This document shows positions 22,295 to 32,599 of a stretch of DNA of 64,000 nucleotides, one piece after another. Location: positions 206,305,337 to 206,369,336 of the forward strand of contig NC_042623.1 of the NCBI RefSeq assembly GCF_901001135.1, written 5' to 3'. The stretch is from Rhinatrema bivittatum. Its lineage: Eukaryota; Chordata; Amphibia; Gymnophiona; Rhinatrematidae. The notes beneath the pieces are model-generated. The model searched no databases. It was not told the origin of the DNA and saw only the letters and a list, made by a program, of their open reading frames with translations. The stretch's first letter is position 1, and every line of letters starts with the position of its first letter. Position numbers and translations under genes: made by a program.

Positions 22295-23907
22295 GAGAGC
22301 ACGCCGGTGCCGCTGACTCCAGCTGTCCTGCCGCGTTCCGCCCGGGCTGACAGCATTTTAAGCCCGGGCGACGGAGGACCGGGGAGCAGCTGGGTCAGCG
22401 GGGAACCGCGAAGTATGGCGACACGTGTCTGCGAGCCAGATGCAGCCCTCAAAAGAGCCATATCTGGCTCGCGAGCCATGGGTTCCCGACCCCTGCTCTA
22501 GGAACTTATCCAAACCTTTTTTAAACCCAGTTACACTAACTGCTGTAACCATATCCTCTGAGCTTAACTATGCGCTGAAAAAGAGTATCTTTTGATTTGT
22601 TTTAAATGAGCTACTTACTAAATTCATGGAGTATCCCCTGGTCCTTCTATTATCTTAACTTGTTCAAGTCATTTCATAATTTTGTACAATTCTTTCATAT
22701 CCCCGCTCAGCCATCTCTTCTCCAAGTTGAACAGCCCTAACCTCTTCAGCCTTTCCTCACAGGGGAGCTGTTCCATCCCCTTTATCATTTTGGTTGCCCT
22801 TCTCTGTACCTTCTCCATCGCAACTATATCTTTTTTGAGATGTGGTGACCAGAATTGTACACAGTATTTAAGGTGCGGTCTCACCATGAAGCGATACAGA
22901 GGCATTATTACATCCTTGTTTTATTTTCCATTCCCTTCTTAATAATTCCTAACATTCTGTTTACTTTTTTATCGCCACAGCACACTGAGCTGACGATTTC
23001 AATGTATTATCCACCATGTTGGCTAGATCTCTTTCCTGGTTGGTAACTCCTCAGATAGAACTTAACATCAGCTAACTACAGCAAGGGTTATTTTTCCTTA
23101 TATACATCACTTTCCACTTTTCCACCTTAAATTTCATCTGCCATTTTGAAGCCCAATCTTCCAGTCTCGCAAGGTCCTCCTGCAATTCATCACAATCAGC
23201 TTGAGATTTAACTACTCTGCATAATTTTGTGTCATCCGCAAATTTGATCACCTCACTCATTGTACCCCACCAACTTGCAATCCACAAAATGATATCACCT
23301 CCTATCCCATGGCTTTTTAGTTTTCTTAGAAGCCTCTCATGCGGGATTTTGTTGAATGCCTTCTGAAAATCCAAATACACTACATCTACCTGTTCACCTT
23401 TGTCCACAAGTTTATTCACCCCTTCAAAAAATGTAGGAGATTTGTGAGGCAAGACTTCCCGTTGGTAAATCCATCCTAACTGTGTCCCATTAAACCATAT
23501 CTATCTAAATGTTTTGTGATTTTATTCTTTATAACAGTTTCCACGATTTTCCTGGCACTGAAGTCAGGCTCGCCAGTCTATAGTTTTTCGGATCATCCCT
23601 GGATCCCTTTTTAAATACAGGGGTTACATTGGCCATCTTCCATTTTCAGGTACATCGGATGATTTTTAATGACAGGTTACAAATTTTTACTAATAGGTCT
23701 GAAATTTCATTTTTTAGTTCTTTCAGAACCCTGGGGTATATAACATCCGGTCCAGGTGATTTACTACTCTTTGGTTTGTTAATCAGGCTTACCACATCTA
23801 CCAGGTTCACCGTGATTTAGTTCAGTTGATCTGAATCATCACCCATGAAAACCTTCTCCAGAATAGATTTCTCTCCAATATCCTCTTCAGTAATTATCCT
23901 CACTAAT

Positions 23908-24925
23908 GAGGATAATGTCTCTAATGTCCAAGTAGATGTCCATCTGAGCACCAGTGATCATCAAATGGTATGGTTTGATATTGTGAACAGGATACAGAGA
24001 AGTCACACAAAGACCAGAGTTTTTTATTTCACAAGTATGAACTTTGTTAAAAGCAGATGTATCTGGAAGAAGAACTGGAAGACTGGGAAAAAATGAGTGA
24101 GGTGGAACATCAGTGAGCCAAATTAAAAGGAGCTATCACAAAGGCAACAAAGCTATATGTTAGAAAAGTAAACAAAAGTAAGAGGAAAAAGAAACCAAAG
24201 CAAACGATCAAGCAGAAGAAAGGATTGCCAGAGCAGTAAAATGAAGTGACAAAATGTGTTTCAGATATATCAGAGAAAGAAGGAAGGCCTGAAGTAGTAT
24301 AGTGAAGCTGAAAGTTGACAAAGAGCAATGTGTGGAGAGAGATGAAGAAATGGTGGAAATATTAAACAAATACATCACTTCTGTTTTCACTAAAGAAGAT
24401 CCTGGAAAAGGACAGTTGCTGGTTGATAAGACTGTAGATGGGGATGGGATAGGTGGAACTCTGTTTACAGAAGAGAATGATTGGGATAACTAAGTAAATT
24501 GAAAGTAGATAAGGCCATGGGGCCAGATAAGGTACATCCCAGGATGCTGAGGGAGCTCAGAGATGTGCTGGAAAGTCCACTGAAAGACCTGCTTAATAGA
24601 TCCCTGGAAATGGGAGTGGTACCACAAGATTGGAGAAGTACAGTTGTGGTCCCTCTTCACAAGTTTGGTAACAGAGAGGAAGCTGGAAACCTCAGGCCAG
24701 TTATTCTCACCTCAAATGGAGACTCTGCTGAAGGAAATGATAGTGAACTAGCTACAATCAGGTGGCTTGCTAGATCCAAGACAGCACGGATTCACCAGGG
24801 AAAGGTCCTGTCAGATCAATCTTATTGACTTTTTTGATTGGGTGACTAGAGAATTGAATCAGGGAAGAGCACTGAAATCAATGTGACTTACCTGGATTTC
24901 AACAAAGCATAGAGGGCATCCTACA
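23908..24925 (+). mobile_element. CR1 LINE, endonuclease end to early RT
   Basis: The first readable part is the end of the apurinic-type endonuclease: LSTSDHQMVWF, with the catalytic SDH. Next come VFTKEDPGKGQLLVDKT and, at 24499-24828, VDKAMGPDKVHPRMLRELRD, VVPQDWRSTVVVPLHKFGNR and AGNLRPVILTS, the fingers region of CR1 RT. It fades at the motif A equivalent (YLDFNKA near 24895). It abuts the minus-strand CR1 5' to 5'. Degenerate. Confidence 0.8.
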
Positions 24926-25984
24926 AACAACTAGAAAGCACTATTTCCTTGCATGTGTCTATGTGCACATTATCGAAAATACATGCATAATTTGGCATGC
25001 CATATTAAATTCCTGCCTTTGGCTGCTTGCGCCTACATAAGCACATATGTGTGCGCATGCATGCTCATTTTAAAATTCATCTTTTAGAGTTTTGGTATGG
25101 GATATTTAGTATATCGTAATTGTAGTTCAGGTTACTTATTGCTTTCTGAGTGCCAAGCCCAAACCCAACACACTTTACAAAAGACCTGATATCATATGGG
25201 TTCCAAGTGTCTTTTTCAGGATTTTCCTTGTTGACACCATGGAGTCTATATAAATATATTACACATGTTGTTGTAAGCGATAATTTTATCTCAGAAGACT
25301 GTACTTTAAATGTCCTTTTTCATGTAAAATATTTTATTATAAATGCTTAATTATTGTGTGTGTTGCTGGTGGGGAGTAGGGGATACAAGGCTGTAAGATT
25401 CACCTAGGGTGTCTAATATCCTTGCATTAACCCTGAGAGAGTTCACCACACACAAGCCCTCATCATTCACCCATCTTCCACTTCCTCAGGGGGCAAATGC
25501 TGGGGTGACATATCGAGGTTGGATGTTCTTTTTAAGCAGGTGAAACTGTTTCAGTATCTTTAGACCACATTTTCATGGTCTCTGATTACATCTATTGGTA
25601 CTTGATGAGCTTCTCTCTCTCAATACATAGTACAGAATAGTCACTTAATACTTCTATTGGTAATGCTGTTTTTCTCAGAGGCAGGCCATCCTAGCCCTCA
25701 GGTAGAAAGACCCTAGTGGTTTTCTAGCATCAAGTATTTTAGTGGTAGATCTGGGAATAAATCATTCTTATCTATGATGGATGCCAAGAAAGTATGTAGG
25801 AAAGAATGACATTAGAGATTCTTGTGTTAATATGTAAATTGCAGAAAAATAAAATTAAAAAAGAAAGAATGACTTTAACTGTAAATGTAAAATAAGAAAT
25901 TGGCTGTGAGTTTCGAGCTGGGGGTGGAGTTAGGGGCGAAACTTGGATGGCCCCCCTCAACCCAAAAGGTGTTCCAATGCCCCT
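24926..25984. other. Unassigned interval
   Basis: The first 150 bp have alternating 'tgtgtgcgcatgcatgctca' sequence, as in hairpin-chain elements. The rest is AT-rich with no recognised feature. Confidence 0.4.
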
Positions 25985-27296
25985 GGAGGATTCTCTTTCT
26001 CTTTGCAAGTGGTTGCTGTTCCAGAAGCTGGCACCAGGCGTGGATCAGTGTGGAGTGATGGTTCCCAATTTCCTTTGGCAAGTCAGTGTCCCAAAGCATG
26101 GAGTCTTTTGTGAGCTTCTCTAGCACCTTCTTTCTTCATGGGTTGCATATAACAGTGGGTATGGGCAAGTTTTGGAAGTTTTTTTTATTGTCCAAAGGTT
26201 GGTCTTGGGATCCTGTCTCAGATAAGATATAGATTATGTTACTTATTCCAAGGCGACAGGTTTCTCAGGGTTGCGGGGTCAGGTCACATTTCAGATTTAT
26301 CATTTTTACTTAAAGCCAATTGATGGAGATTCCCAGAGGGTAGCTTTCTTGTCAGACAGTTATTTGTGAGTTGGTCCAGGAAGCAGGCACTTGGTGATAG
26401 ACTGCACATCATGCATGATTTGTTGCTTTGTATTTGGCAGATGTTACCTTAAAATTGTTTTTCATTTTTTGAATCTAGTTTATTTCAGGCAACATTTGTG
26501 CTGACTTTTTTTGGTGTTTTCAGAGTTAGAGAGCTTAGTAAAGAAGGTGGCGAGTGTTGAGTTGGGTTTGTTGTTTGAGCGTGTCATGTTGGAAGAGAGC
26601 AAGATACACTTTAAAATTCATCACTCAAAAATGGACCAGGCTGGTAAGGGAGCTTAGTTGGTTTTGAAGTCAGTGGAAGGTTTGGCAATTTCTCCTGTTC
26701 AGGATGCGTGAGTACTTCTGGCTAAGTAGGCTTCTGATATCAATTTTCTGCGGTTTTGCACAAGAATTTGTGTAGTTTGGTGTTAGAGGTTAGTTAATTA
26801 GATGGATGAAGGTTCACGTAACAATCAGCTTACTTGGGGGTACTGTGTAATGCTTTTTTATGTTTTACAGGTCACTGCACAGAGGCAGGAAATTCTGGAT
26901 CATTGGTCACTCCTATGTGCTATGGATTCATAGGCATGCTCAACAATGCCCTTATAGATCACACCTAAGCTTGACAGTGCATAGTGTGAAGGTGCACTGG
27001 TTTGGGTGGTGAGCAATGTACTAGGATCAGTTATTGCCATTCCTCAGTTCATTGATGAAGAATTGGACCTGTTACATCTCAGGGGGAATGATATGGGAAA
27101 ATGGACATGCCAACAACTGATTGATGCTTAGAGAAGGATGTCTCTGCTGTTATGGCTTGGTTACCTAATATCAAGATTTACTGGACAGACATTATTCCAA
27201 GGCCTGCCTTGTCTGATCAGATGATTTGTGTCATGGTTGGACTAAATTAAATCAGTAAATTGGATCCTGGCTGTGTGCTCAAGGGGTGGACACATA

Positions 27297-27972
27297 GAGG
27301 TAGATTTTAAAAGGTGCGTGCGGGAGTAGATGTGTTCGCGCAACCCGGCGCGAACAAATCTACTCCCGATTTTATAACATGCACGCGCTGCCGCGCGCAT
27401 GTTATAAAATACAGGGTCGGCGCATGCAAGGCTGAGCAAAATCCGCAGACTGTGTATGCCAAGCCGCGCAGCCATCCTCCGTTCCCTCCGAGGCCGCTCC
27501 AAAATCGGAGCGGCCTCGGAGGGAACTTTCCTTCTGGCCCCCCCACCCACCTTCCCCTCCCTTCCCCTCCCTTCCCCTATCTAACCCACACCCCAGCCCT
27601 AACTAATCCCCCCTACCTTTATTTTCCAAGTTTAGCCTGCCCGAAGCAGGTGTAACTTGCGCGTGCCAGCCAGCTGCTGGTGCGCCATGTTCCGGTCCAG
27701 GGGCTGGTCCTGAGGCCACGGCCATGCCCCCAGAATGCCCCTGGGCCGGAACCATGCCCGCAGCCCCGCCCCGGAACACCCCCCGATAATGCGCCGCCAC
27801 GACACGCCCCCGACACGCCCCCGACACGCCCCCCAGGAAAGCCCCGGGACTTATGCGCATCCTGGGGCTTGCGCACACCGCCAAACCTATGCAAGATAGA
27901 CTCGGCGCATGCAGGGGGTGGAAGGGGCAGCTTTTCAGGGGTTATGCGCGTAACCCTTTGAAAATCTGCCCC
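27297..27972. mobile_element. Hairpin-chain element, subfamily A
   Basis: Termini are GAGGTAGATTTTAAAA and GAAAATCTGCCCC. A TA lies just left (27295-27296) but not right. Internal hairpins include 'cgcgcaacccggcgcg', 'ttttataacatgcacgcg' with its complement, and at 27481-27526 two perfect 20-bp arms (GTTCCCTCCGAGGCCGCTCC). Non-coding, GC-rich in the right half. Confidence 0.75.
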
Positions 27973-28036
27973 ACAAAGCACACTTGATCTTGGGAAGTTT
28001 GTACTGGGTGAGTTGATGTGGAGCACTTATCTGAAG

Positions 28037-29817
28037 TATCTACCCAGATGACCTCAAAATGGCTTCGATCAAACCACTACTCAAAAAACCAAACCTTAAC
28101 ACCAATGATCCCGGTAATTTCCGCCCCATCTCCAACCTCCCGTTCATAGCAAAAGTCATGGAGAAACTAGTAAACACACAATTATCCAATTACCTTGAGG
28201 ATCACCAAATACTATCCCCTAACCAATTTGGATTTCGCAGAGCAGCAAGCACGGAAACGCTTCTATTCTCCCTCACAGACTTCCTCCTAACTGGCTTAGA
28301 CAAAGGACACGCCTACCTTCTAATTCTACTTGACTTTTCGGCGGCATTCGATACGGTCAACCACCACATTCTACTAAACCAATTGGCAAACATCGGAGTT
28401 CAAGGCACAGCACAGAACTGGTTCAAAACCTTTCTGGAAAACAGAGGATATAAGGTTAAAATCCATAACAAAGAATCTCAGTACCATCCATCTTCACTAG
28501 GGGTTCCACAGGGCTCCTCTCTTTCCCCCACCCTTTTCAATATATACTTGCTCCCATTCTGCCACCTCCTCACCAAACTAAACTTGAAACACTTCCTATT
28601 CGCAGACGACGTACAGATCGTAATCCCCATAAAAAAATCCATTATAAACACATTAGAATTCTGGAACAACTGCCTGACTGAGATCAAACTCCTCCTCAAC
28701 AGTCTTAACCTTATTCTAAATGCCTCAAAAACAGAATTCCTCATTATAGCACCCGAAAACAACAACATCACCACAAACCTACCAGCCAACCTGCAAACCT
28801 CGCACGTAAGAGACCTAGGAGCAATCATCGATAACCGCCTAAACCTTAAATCATTCATAAACCAAACAACCAAGGACTGTTTTCACAAGTTATACATCCT
28901 CAAAAGAATCAGACCACTGTTCCACTCACAAGACTTCAGAACAATTCTACAAGCAATAATCTTCTCAAAGCTGGATTATTGTAATTCTATTCTACTAGGT
29001 CTCCCGGCCTCTCATACAAAACCCCTTCAGATGGTGCAGAACACAGCTGCCAGAATTCTGACCAACTCCAGGAAATTCGACCACATCACCCCCATCTTGA
29101 AAACCCTTCATTGGCTTCCCATTCACTACAGAATTATGTATAAATCTATTACCACCATTTTCAAAGTCATACATCAACTCGCACCATTAAATCTACAAAT
29201 ACCACTCAAGAAACACACCTCTGTCAGACCAACTAGAGAACACTACAAAGAATCACTTCATGTTCCAAAAGCCAAAACATTCCAACACAAATCTTTCGAA
29301 GACAGAGCTCTATCCACAGCAGGACCGCGCCTATGGAACTCCATCCCTTCAGAGCTTCGCCAGGAACCATGCCTACCTACTTTTAGGAAAAGACTAAAAA
29401 CCTGGCTTTTCAAAAAAGCCTACCAGAGTTCAGATTGATCCAGGTTCCCTCTCAACCACTAATTGTCACCCCTAACCTCCTTCTTCCCTTTATCCTAGTG
29501 TACACCCCACCCCCTATATCCTACCACTTCCTTGACTTCATTTAGCCCTCGACATCCTCTAGACACAGATCCTTTATTGCATACTATGTAAATATTCACT
29601 GTAAATGCGTTTTACTATGTAAATATTCCTGTCCCTTTTCTCTTTTTTCCTCCTATCCCAGTTGTTAACTTCCTTGTTCATTGTAACTATTATTTTCTGC
29701 ACCAGTTCAATACCTCTAGTTCTATGTTCAATGCACGACTTGTTAAATGTAAACCGACTTGATGCAACCTCTGGTCGTGAAAGCCGGTATAGAAAATAAT
29801 AAAATAAATAAATAAAT
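28037..29817 (+). mobile_element. L2-type LINE, 5'-truncated, young-looking
   Basis: It includes one uninterrupted ORF2 frame, then a 3' UTR with 'tgtaaaccgacttgatgcaa' and 'gccggtatagaaaataat', and an AAAT tail. It is inserted in the SGNH frame, which reads through cleanly when it is removed. Only AAG is shared at the two junctions, so the duplication is short or absent. Confidence 0.9.
28059..29438 (+). CDS. L2-clade ORF2p reverse transcriptase, 5'-truncated, frame intact (459 codons)
   Basis: This is the reverse transcriptase and C-terminal part of a non-LTR retrotransposon; the endonuclease is missing because the insertion is 5'-truncated. Visible motifs: NFRPISNLPFIAKVMEKLV (20-38), QFGFR (56-60), motif A LLDFSAAFDTV (90-100, catalytic Asp present), GVPQGSSLSPTLFNIYL (148-164) and motif C FADDVQI (181-187). 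The C-terminal end has LDYCNSILLGLP, a RILTN region and FRKRLKTWLFKKAY, as in L2. The chosen Met is only the first in frame; the true start lay upstream in the lost 5' part. No stop interrupts the frame, unlike every other LINE here, which suggests a recent insertion. It cannot be autonomous without endonuclease. Confidence 0.85.
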   Translation: MASIKPLLKKPNLNTNDPGNFRPISNLPFIAKVMEKLVNTQLSNYLEDHQILSPNQFGFRRAASTETLLFSLTDFLLTGLDKGHAYLLILLDFSAAFDTVNHHILLNQLANIGVQGTAQNWFKTFLENRGYKVKIHNKESQYHPSSLGVPQGSSLSPTLFNIYLLPFCHLLTKLNLKHFLFADDVQIVIPIKKSIINTLEFWNNCLTEIKLLLNSLNLILNASKTEFLIIAPENNNITTNLPANLQTSHVRDLGAIIDNRLNLKSFINQTTKDCFHKLYILKRIRPLFHSQDFRTILQAIIFSKLDYCNSILLGLPASHTKPLQMVQNTAARILTNSRKFDHITPILKTLHWLPIHYRIMYKSITTIFKVIHQLAPLNLQIPLKKHTSVRPTREHYKESLHVPKAKTFQHKSFEDRALSTAGPRLWNSIPSELRQEPCLPTFRKRLKTWLFKKAYQSSD

Positions 29818-30285
29818 AAGTTGGGCAGGATATTTTGAGCAATGCTTTTCAGGAGGCCTTGAAGGGTGTTTTGTTTCTGGAATCTTAAGCCGATGCTTTT
29901 CATGGTGATAATAGTGGTGGGCATGTGATTGATTTTAACCATCACATGTCTGTGGCAGGATACCTGAACAAGCTTGGAATAAGGCAGTTTGGATCGATTG
30001 GCCTGAGGTGGGGGGGAGGCAGATGGTTAACTCCAGGGATCCCTTTGGATTTGGTATGACTGGAGCAGACATATTCGATATGAAGCTTGCTGGGCTGTGG
30101 TGGTACTGCCTAATGCTTACAAGCCGGGTGGCCTCTGGGTGGTGTATCTTGTTGGTAAAATGTCCACCGGAACAATTTTTACTGTGATGTGATTATTATG
30201 CTCAGGAAACTCTCATGTCTGTTATGTTTACTAATAAAACTGTGGCCATGTTGATTCCAATATTGCTGTTGGGTCTTTCATTTTT

Positions 30286-32590
30286 GTAAACAAAATTGAT
30301 ATTTATTGTAAAGTGAGCAGGTTCAGGGAGAAGTCAGATGTTTTGGCTGCCCACATTGTAGTTCACATAAATTATATATATATATATATAGGATTTACAT
30401 TTTAAGATAGAAACAAAATGATGCAGAAAATGATATCATGGATTTAAGTCGTCAATAAGAATAAGTCCAAGATAAGTGGCAATTGATCATTACTGAACTT
30501 AAATGATGTTTACTGTGTATTGCCTAAGGACTTGTAGGTTCTGCCAAGCCACTGAAATGCAGAACAATGTCAAAGTCTGTATGTTTATTTCATCCAGAAT
30601 GGAAATTCTTCAGTAGTAACTAGAATTGGATATTATGTCTATTTCACAGTCGATTGTACAGAATTAGACAAAATGGTACAATTTTGTTAACTCTAAGAAC
30701 AGATAATAGATAATAATTTCAGAAAATAAGATACATTTAATATCAGATATACAATTGGAGCAATGCATGACCAGAAAGAGTGGCCCAAACTTCTGACTTT
30801 AACTCCATGCAAAAAGTGTTTTCTACCTATCATGAAAGCTTCCTATTAGAAAGCTATGATCTTTAGCCACTGGTTCAGTTGCAATTTGGTCAAATTTGTT
30901 AACATTGCTTACAATCTCTCATTTGCCATGTGAAGAATTTTCTGATGAAGCCCTTTCTGCAATCAGGTGAAGTAGGTTATTAACGGTTCTAAAAAGATGC
31001 ACAGGATTGCCTCATCCTGAGGCAATTAAGGTTGCGAAGTAAGTGTGTTTAACATCTCTGAGAGCCTGTCGGTAATGAAACAGGTGATCTTTCCACAATG
31101 TGTATTGTACATCTAATTTAAAATACCTTCATTTTCTTGCTAATGGATGTCTATAGAGCTTCAGAGCCCTTCGTTTGTATAAGGAGCCCTTCTAACAGTG
31201 GGAATTGATTTTGTCCAAAAGACAGGTAATGAGCCTAGTAATATTGGAAAGAGTTGAAATGAAGACACTCTATTTTTAATAGATTTAAAAGAATATGTTA
31301 ATAGAGTTTGAGGGTGGTCCACACAAATAACCATCCAGTTGAAGCAAAGAGGGTTTTGTTTTTTTTTTCTAATGAGATTAATATTCAAAAGATAAAGCCA
31401 AATATGTAGAGATGAGCTCTTCAAATCATTTTCTGGATTGAGATCACCAGAAAAAAAAGACAGAGACAGAGAGAAATGTGTGGTTCCAGTCACCGTTCTA
31501 TCGAGTTAATTTAATAGCTGATCAAATACACATATATGATATATATGTTACAAGTAAATTGAGACTGATCTTGTGAACAGTAACTTAAAACTGCAGAGGA
31601 TAATGTTCACATTATCCAAATTTTTCAATAGCTATAGATGGCTTGTATTATATGAATAAACAAATATAAAGTTATATCCAGGGTAGAAAAGAGTAAACTC
31701 ATGGAAGTAAGAAGACAAGCACTATATAGTCTTGGAAAATATGGAGACACTGTCGGTGACAGAGACCTAGCAGAAGCATGCAATAACAATATAGAATTGC
31801 TAAGAATAATGTTGATAATGGATTGGATCCATAAAACCTGAAATCATTTGTAAGCTCTCATCCTGCCTGATTTACGTCCTACATTTGAATGAATTGTATA
31901 TGTCGGTACAAAAGTATAAACACCTTATAGCAATTTAATAGTGTAATATAGCTTGAAAGGATGAAATATGTGATATTCACTTTTAGAGATGTTAAAACTT
32001 TGCAATGGAAAACATTCCAGAAAGATGAGATATTTTAAAGAATAGAAAAAGTTTAAATTTAACATATCATATCTAATATTTTCCCAAAACAATGTATGAA
32101 ATTGATCCACTTAGATAATTTTATATCTTATATACCATACTCTGCACATACTAATTTATATATAATGTTTGGATACAGTGTCATAGAATCCAGAAAATGT
32201 AACTTCTTAGCACATAATTTATTGAAATGCCCAGGTGATGTTAAATCAGCATCTACAGTAAATGTCCAGTAGCTGTTACATTTTGATGGCATTATATGCC
32301 ACTTAAAACAGTACAAAAAGGGACGAGAGCTGGAGAGGAGGACCTCTCACCAATGGCGCATTGTGTGAGATCCAAGATCTCACACAATGGTCATTAATTC
32401 TACCCAGGATTCTGAGGGTGCCTCTTGAGTGGTATGGGCAAGATGAGAAAAGATGCTTGCATTTACCCAGCAGAATCCGCTCCTTCTTTCTCTTCTTCAC
32501 AGCCGGCTTTGGTAGCTTTCATTTTGCCTAGACAAAAGTAATACAGGACTAGTTGAACTAGGATGCGTCTTCCGCCTCCCTTCGTCCTGT
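30286..32590. other. Unassigned intergenic interval
   Basis: AT-rich, 2.3 kb. It contains a short TA microsatellite (about 30373-30389) and a hairpin at 32359-32389. No repeat family or coding frame is recognised. Confidence 0.5.
32359..32389. repeat. Perfect 14-bp hairpin, 3-nt loop
   Basis: CATTGTGTGAGATC and GATCTCACACAATG are separated by CAA. It is isolated and has no T-run after it. Confidence 0.8.
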
Positions 32591-32599
32591 CGGCCCACT

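Larger units (their letters stand above)
20318..22503. mobile_element. Non-autonomous hAT element, 2.17 kb, perfect 8-bp duplication
   Basis: The element is 20326-22495, starting CAGGGGTCAGGAACC and ending GGTTCCCGACCCCTG (one mismatch). CTCTAGGA flanks it at 20318-20325 and 22496-22503. Eight-bp duplications and CAGGGG termini define hAT elements. It carries no transposase. The interior is a 20.3-21.0 kb AT-rich part, a CA/CT-rich minisatellite, then GC-rich palindromes. The subterminal 'gagagccat' occurs at both ends. Confidence 0.95.
20223..23907 (-). mobile_element. CR1 LINE (RT to near 3' end), split by a hAT element
   Basis: CR1 pieces are 20223-20325 and 22504-23907, minus strand. Frame 23452-23072 reads VDVVYLDFQKAFNKIPHERL (RT motif A, Asp present), then IKFADDTKLCRVV (motif C, ADD) and DLARLEDWASKWQMKF. 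Frame 22905-22669 gives VRPHLKYCVQFWSPHLKKDI, the ORF2 C-terminal signature. Upstream of the RT the last readable part is ITEEDIGEKSILEK near 23905. The terminal 3' octamers are lost. Frames are broken, so it is inactive. Confidence 0.85.
26880..30010 (+). pseudogene. SGNH/GDSL-hydrolase-like ORF of a DIRS-type element, broken
   Basis: Near 26891 the frame reads RKFWIIGHSYVLW, with GHSY (26905-26916) as the nucleophile-Ser block. About 27071-27097 gives LHLRGNDMG, the GxND block. After removing the insertion at 27297, 28009-28036 gives VDVEHLSE and, past the L2, 29821 continues VGQDILSNAFQEALKG: a DxxHLSxxG block (Asp 28015, His 28024) holding the catalytic Asp-His. A Gly/Trp-rich tail with GG runs follows near 30000. 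Such hydrolase frames accompany DIRS elements in fish and frogs. Stops and frameshifts make it inactive. Confidence 0.65.
25985..30285 (+). mobile_element. DIRS-like relic with SGNH-hydrolase frame, twice interrupted
   Basis: Pieces are 25985-27296, 27973-28036 and about 29818-30285. The 26.1-kb part reads SSWVAYNSGYGQVLEVF, resembling the 'TWxAYNxAWxxW' start of DIRS tyrosine recombinases (weak). The SGNH part is clear. A hairpin-chain element (27297-27972) and an L2 (28037-29817) are inserted in it. Whether it belongs with the gag-RT relic at 12.8-16.3 kb cannot be told. Confidence 0.55.

Noticed and set aside
21835..22479. 214-codon minus-strand frame and overlapping plus-strand frames
   Set aside because: These frames read through the hAT palindromes; the same peptides recur forward and backward, as symmetry and high GC predict.
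32359..32389. Rho-independent terminator or microRNA
   Set aside because: Eukaryotic context, no T-run after the stem, and the stem is too short for a microRNA precursor.
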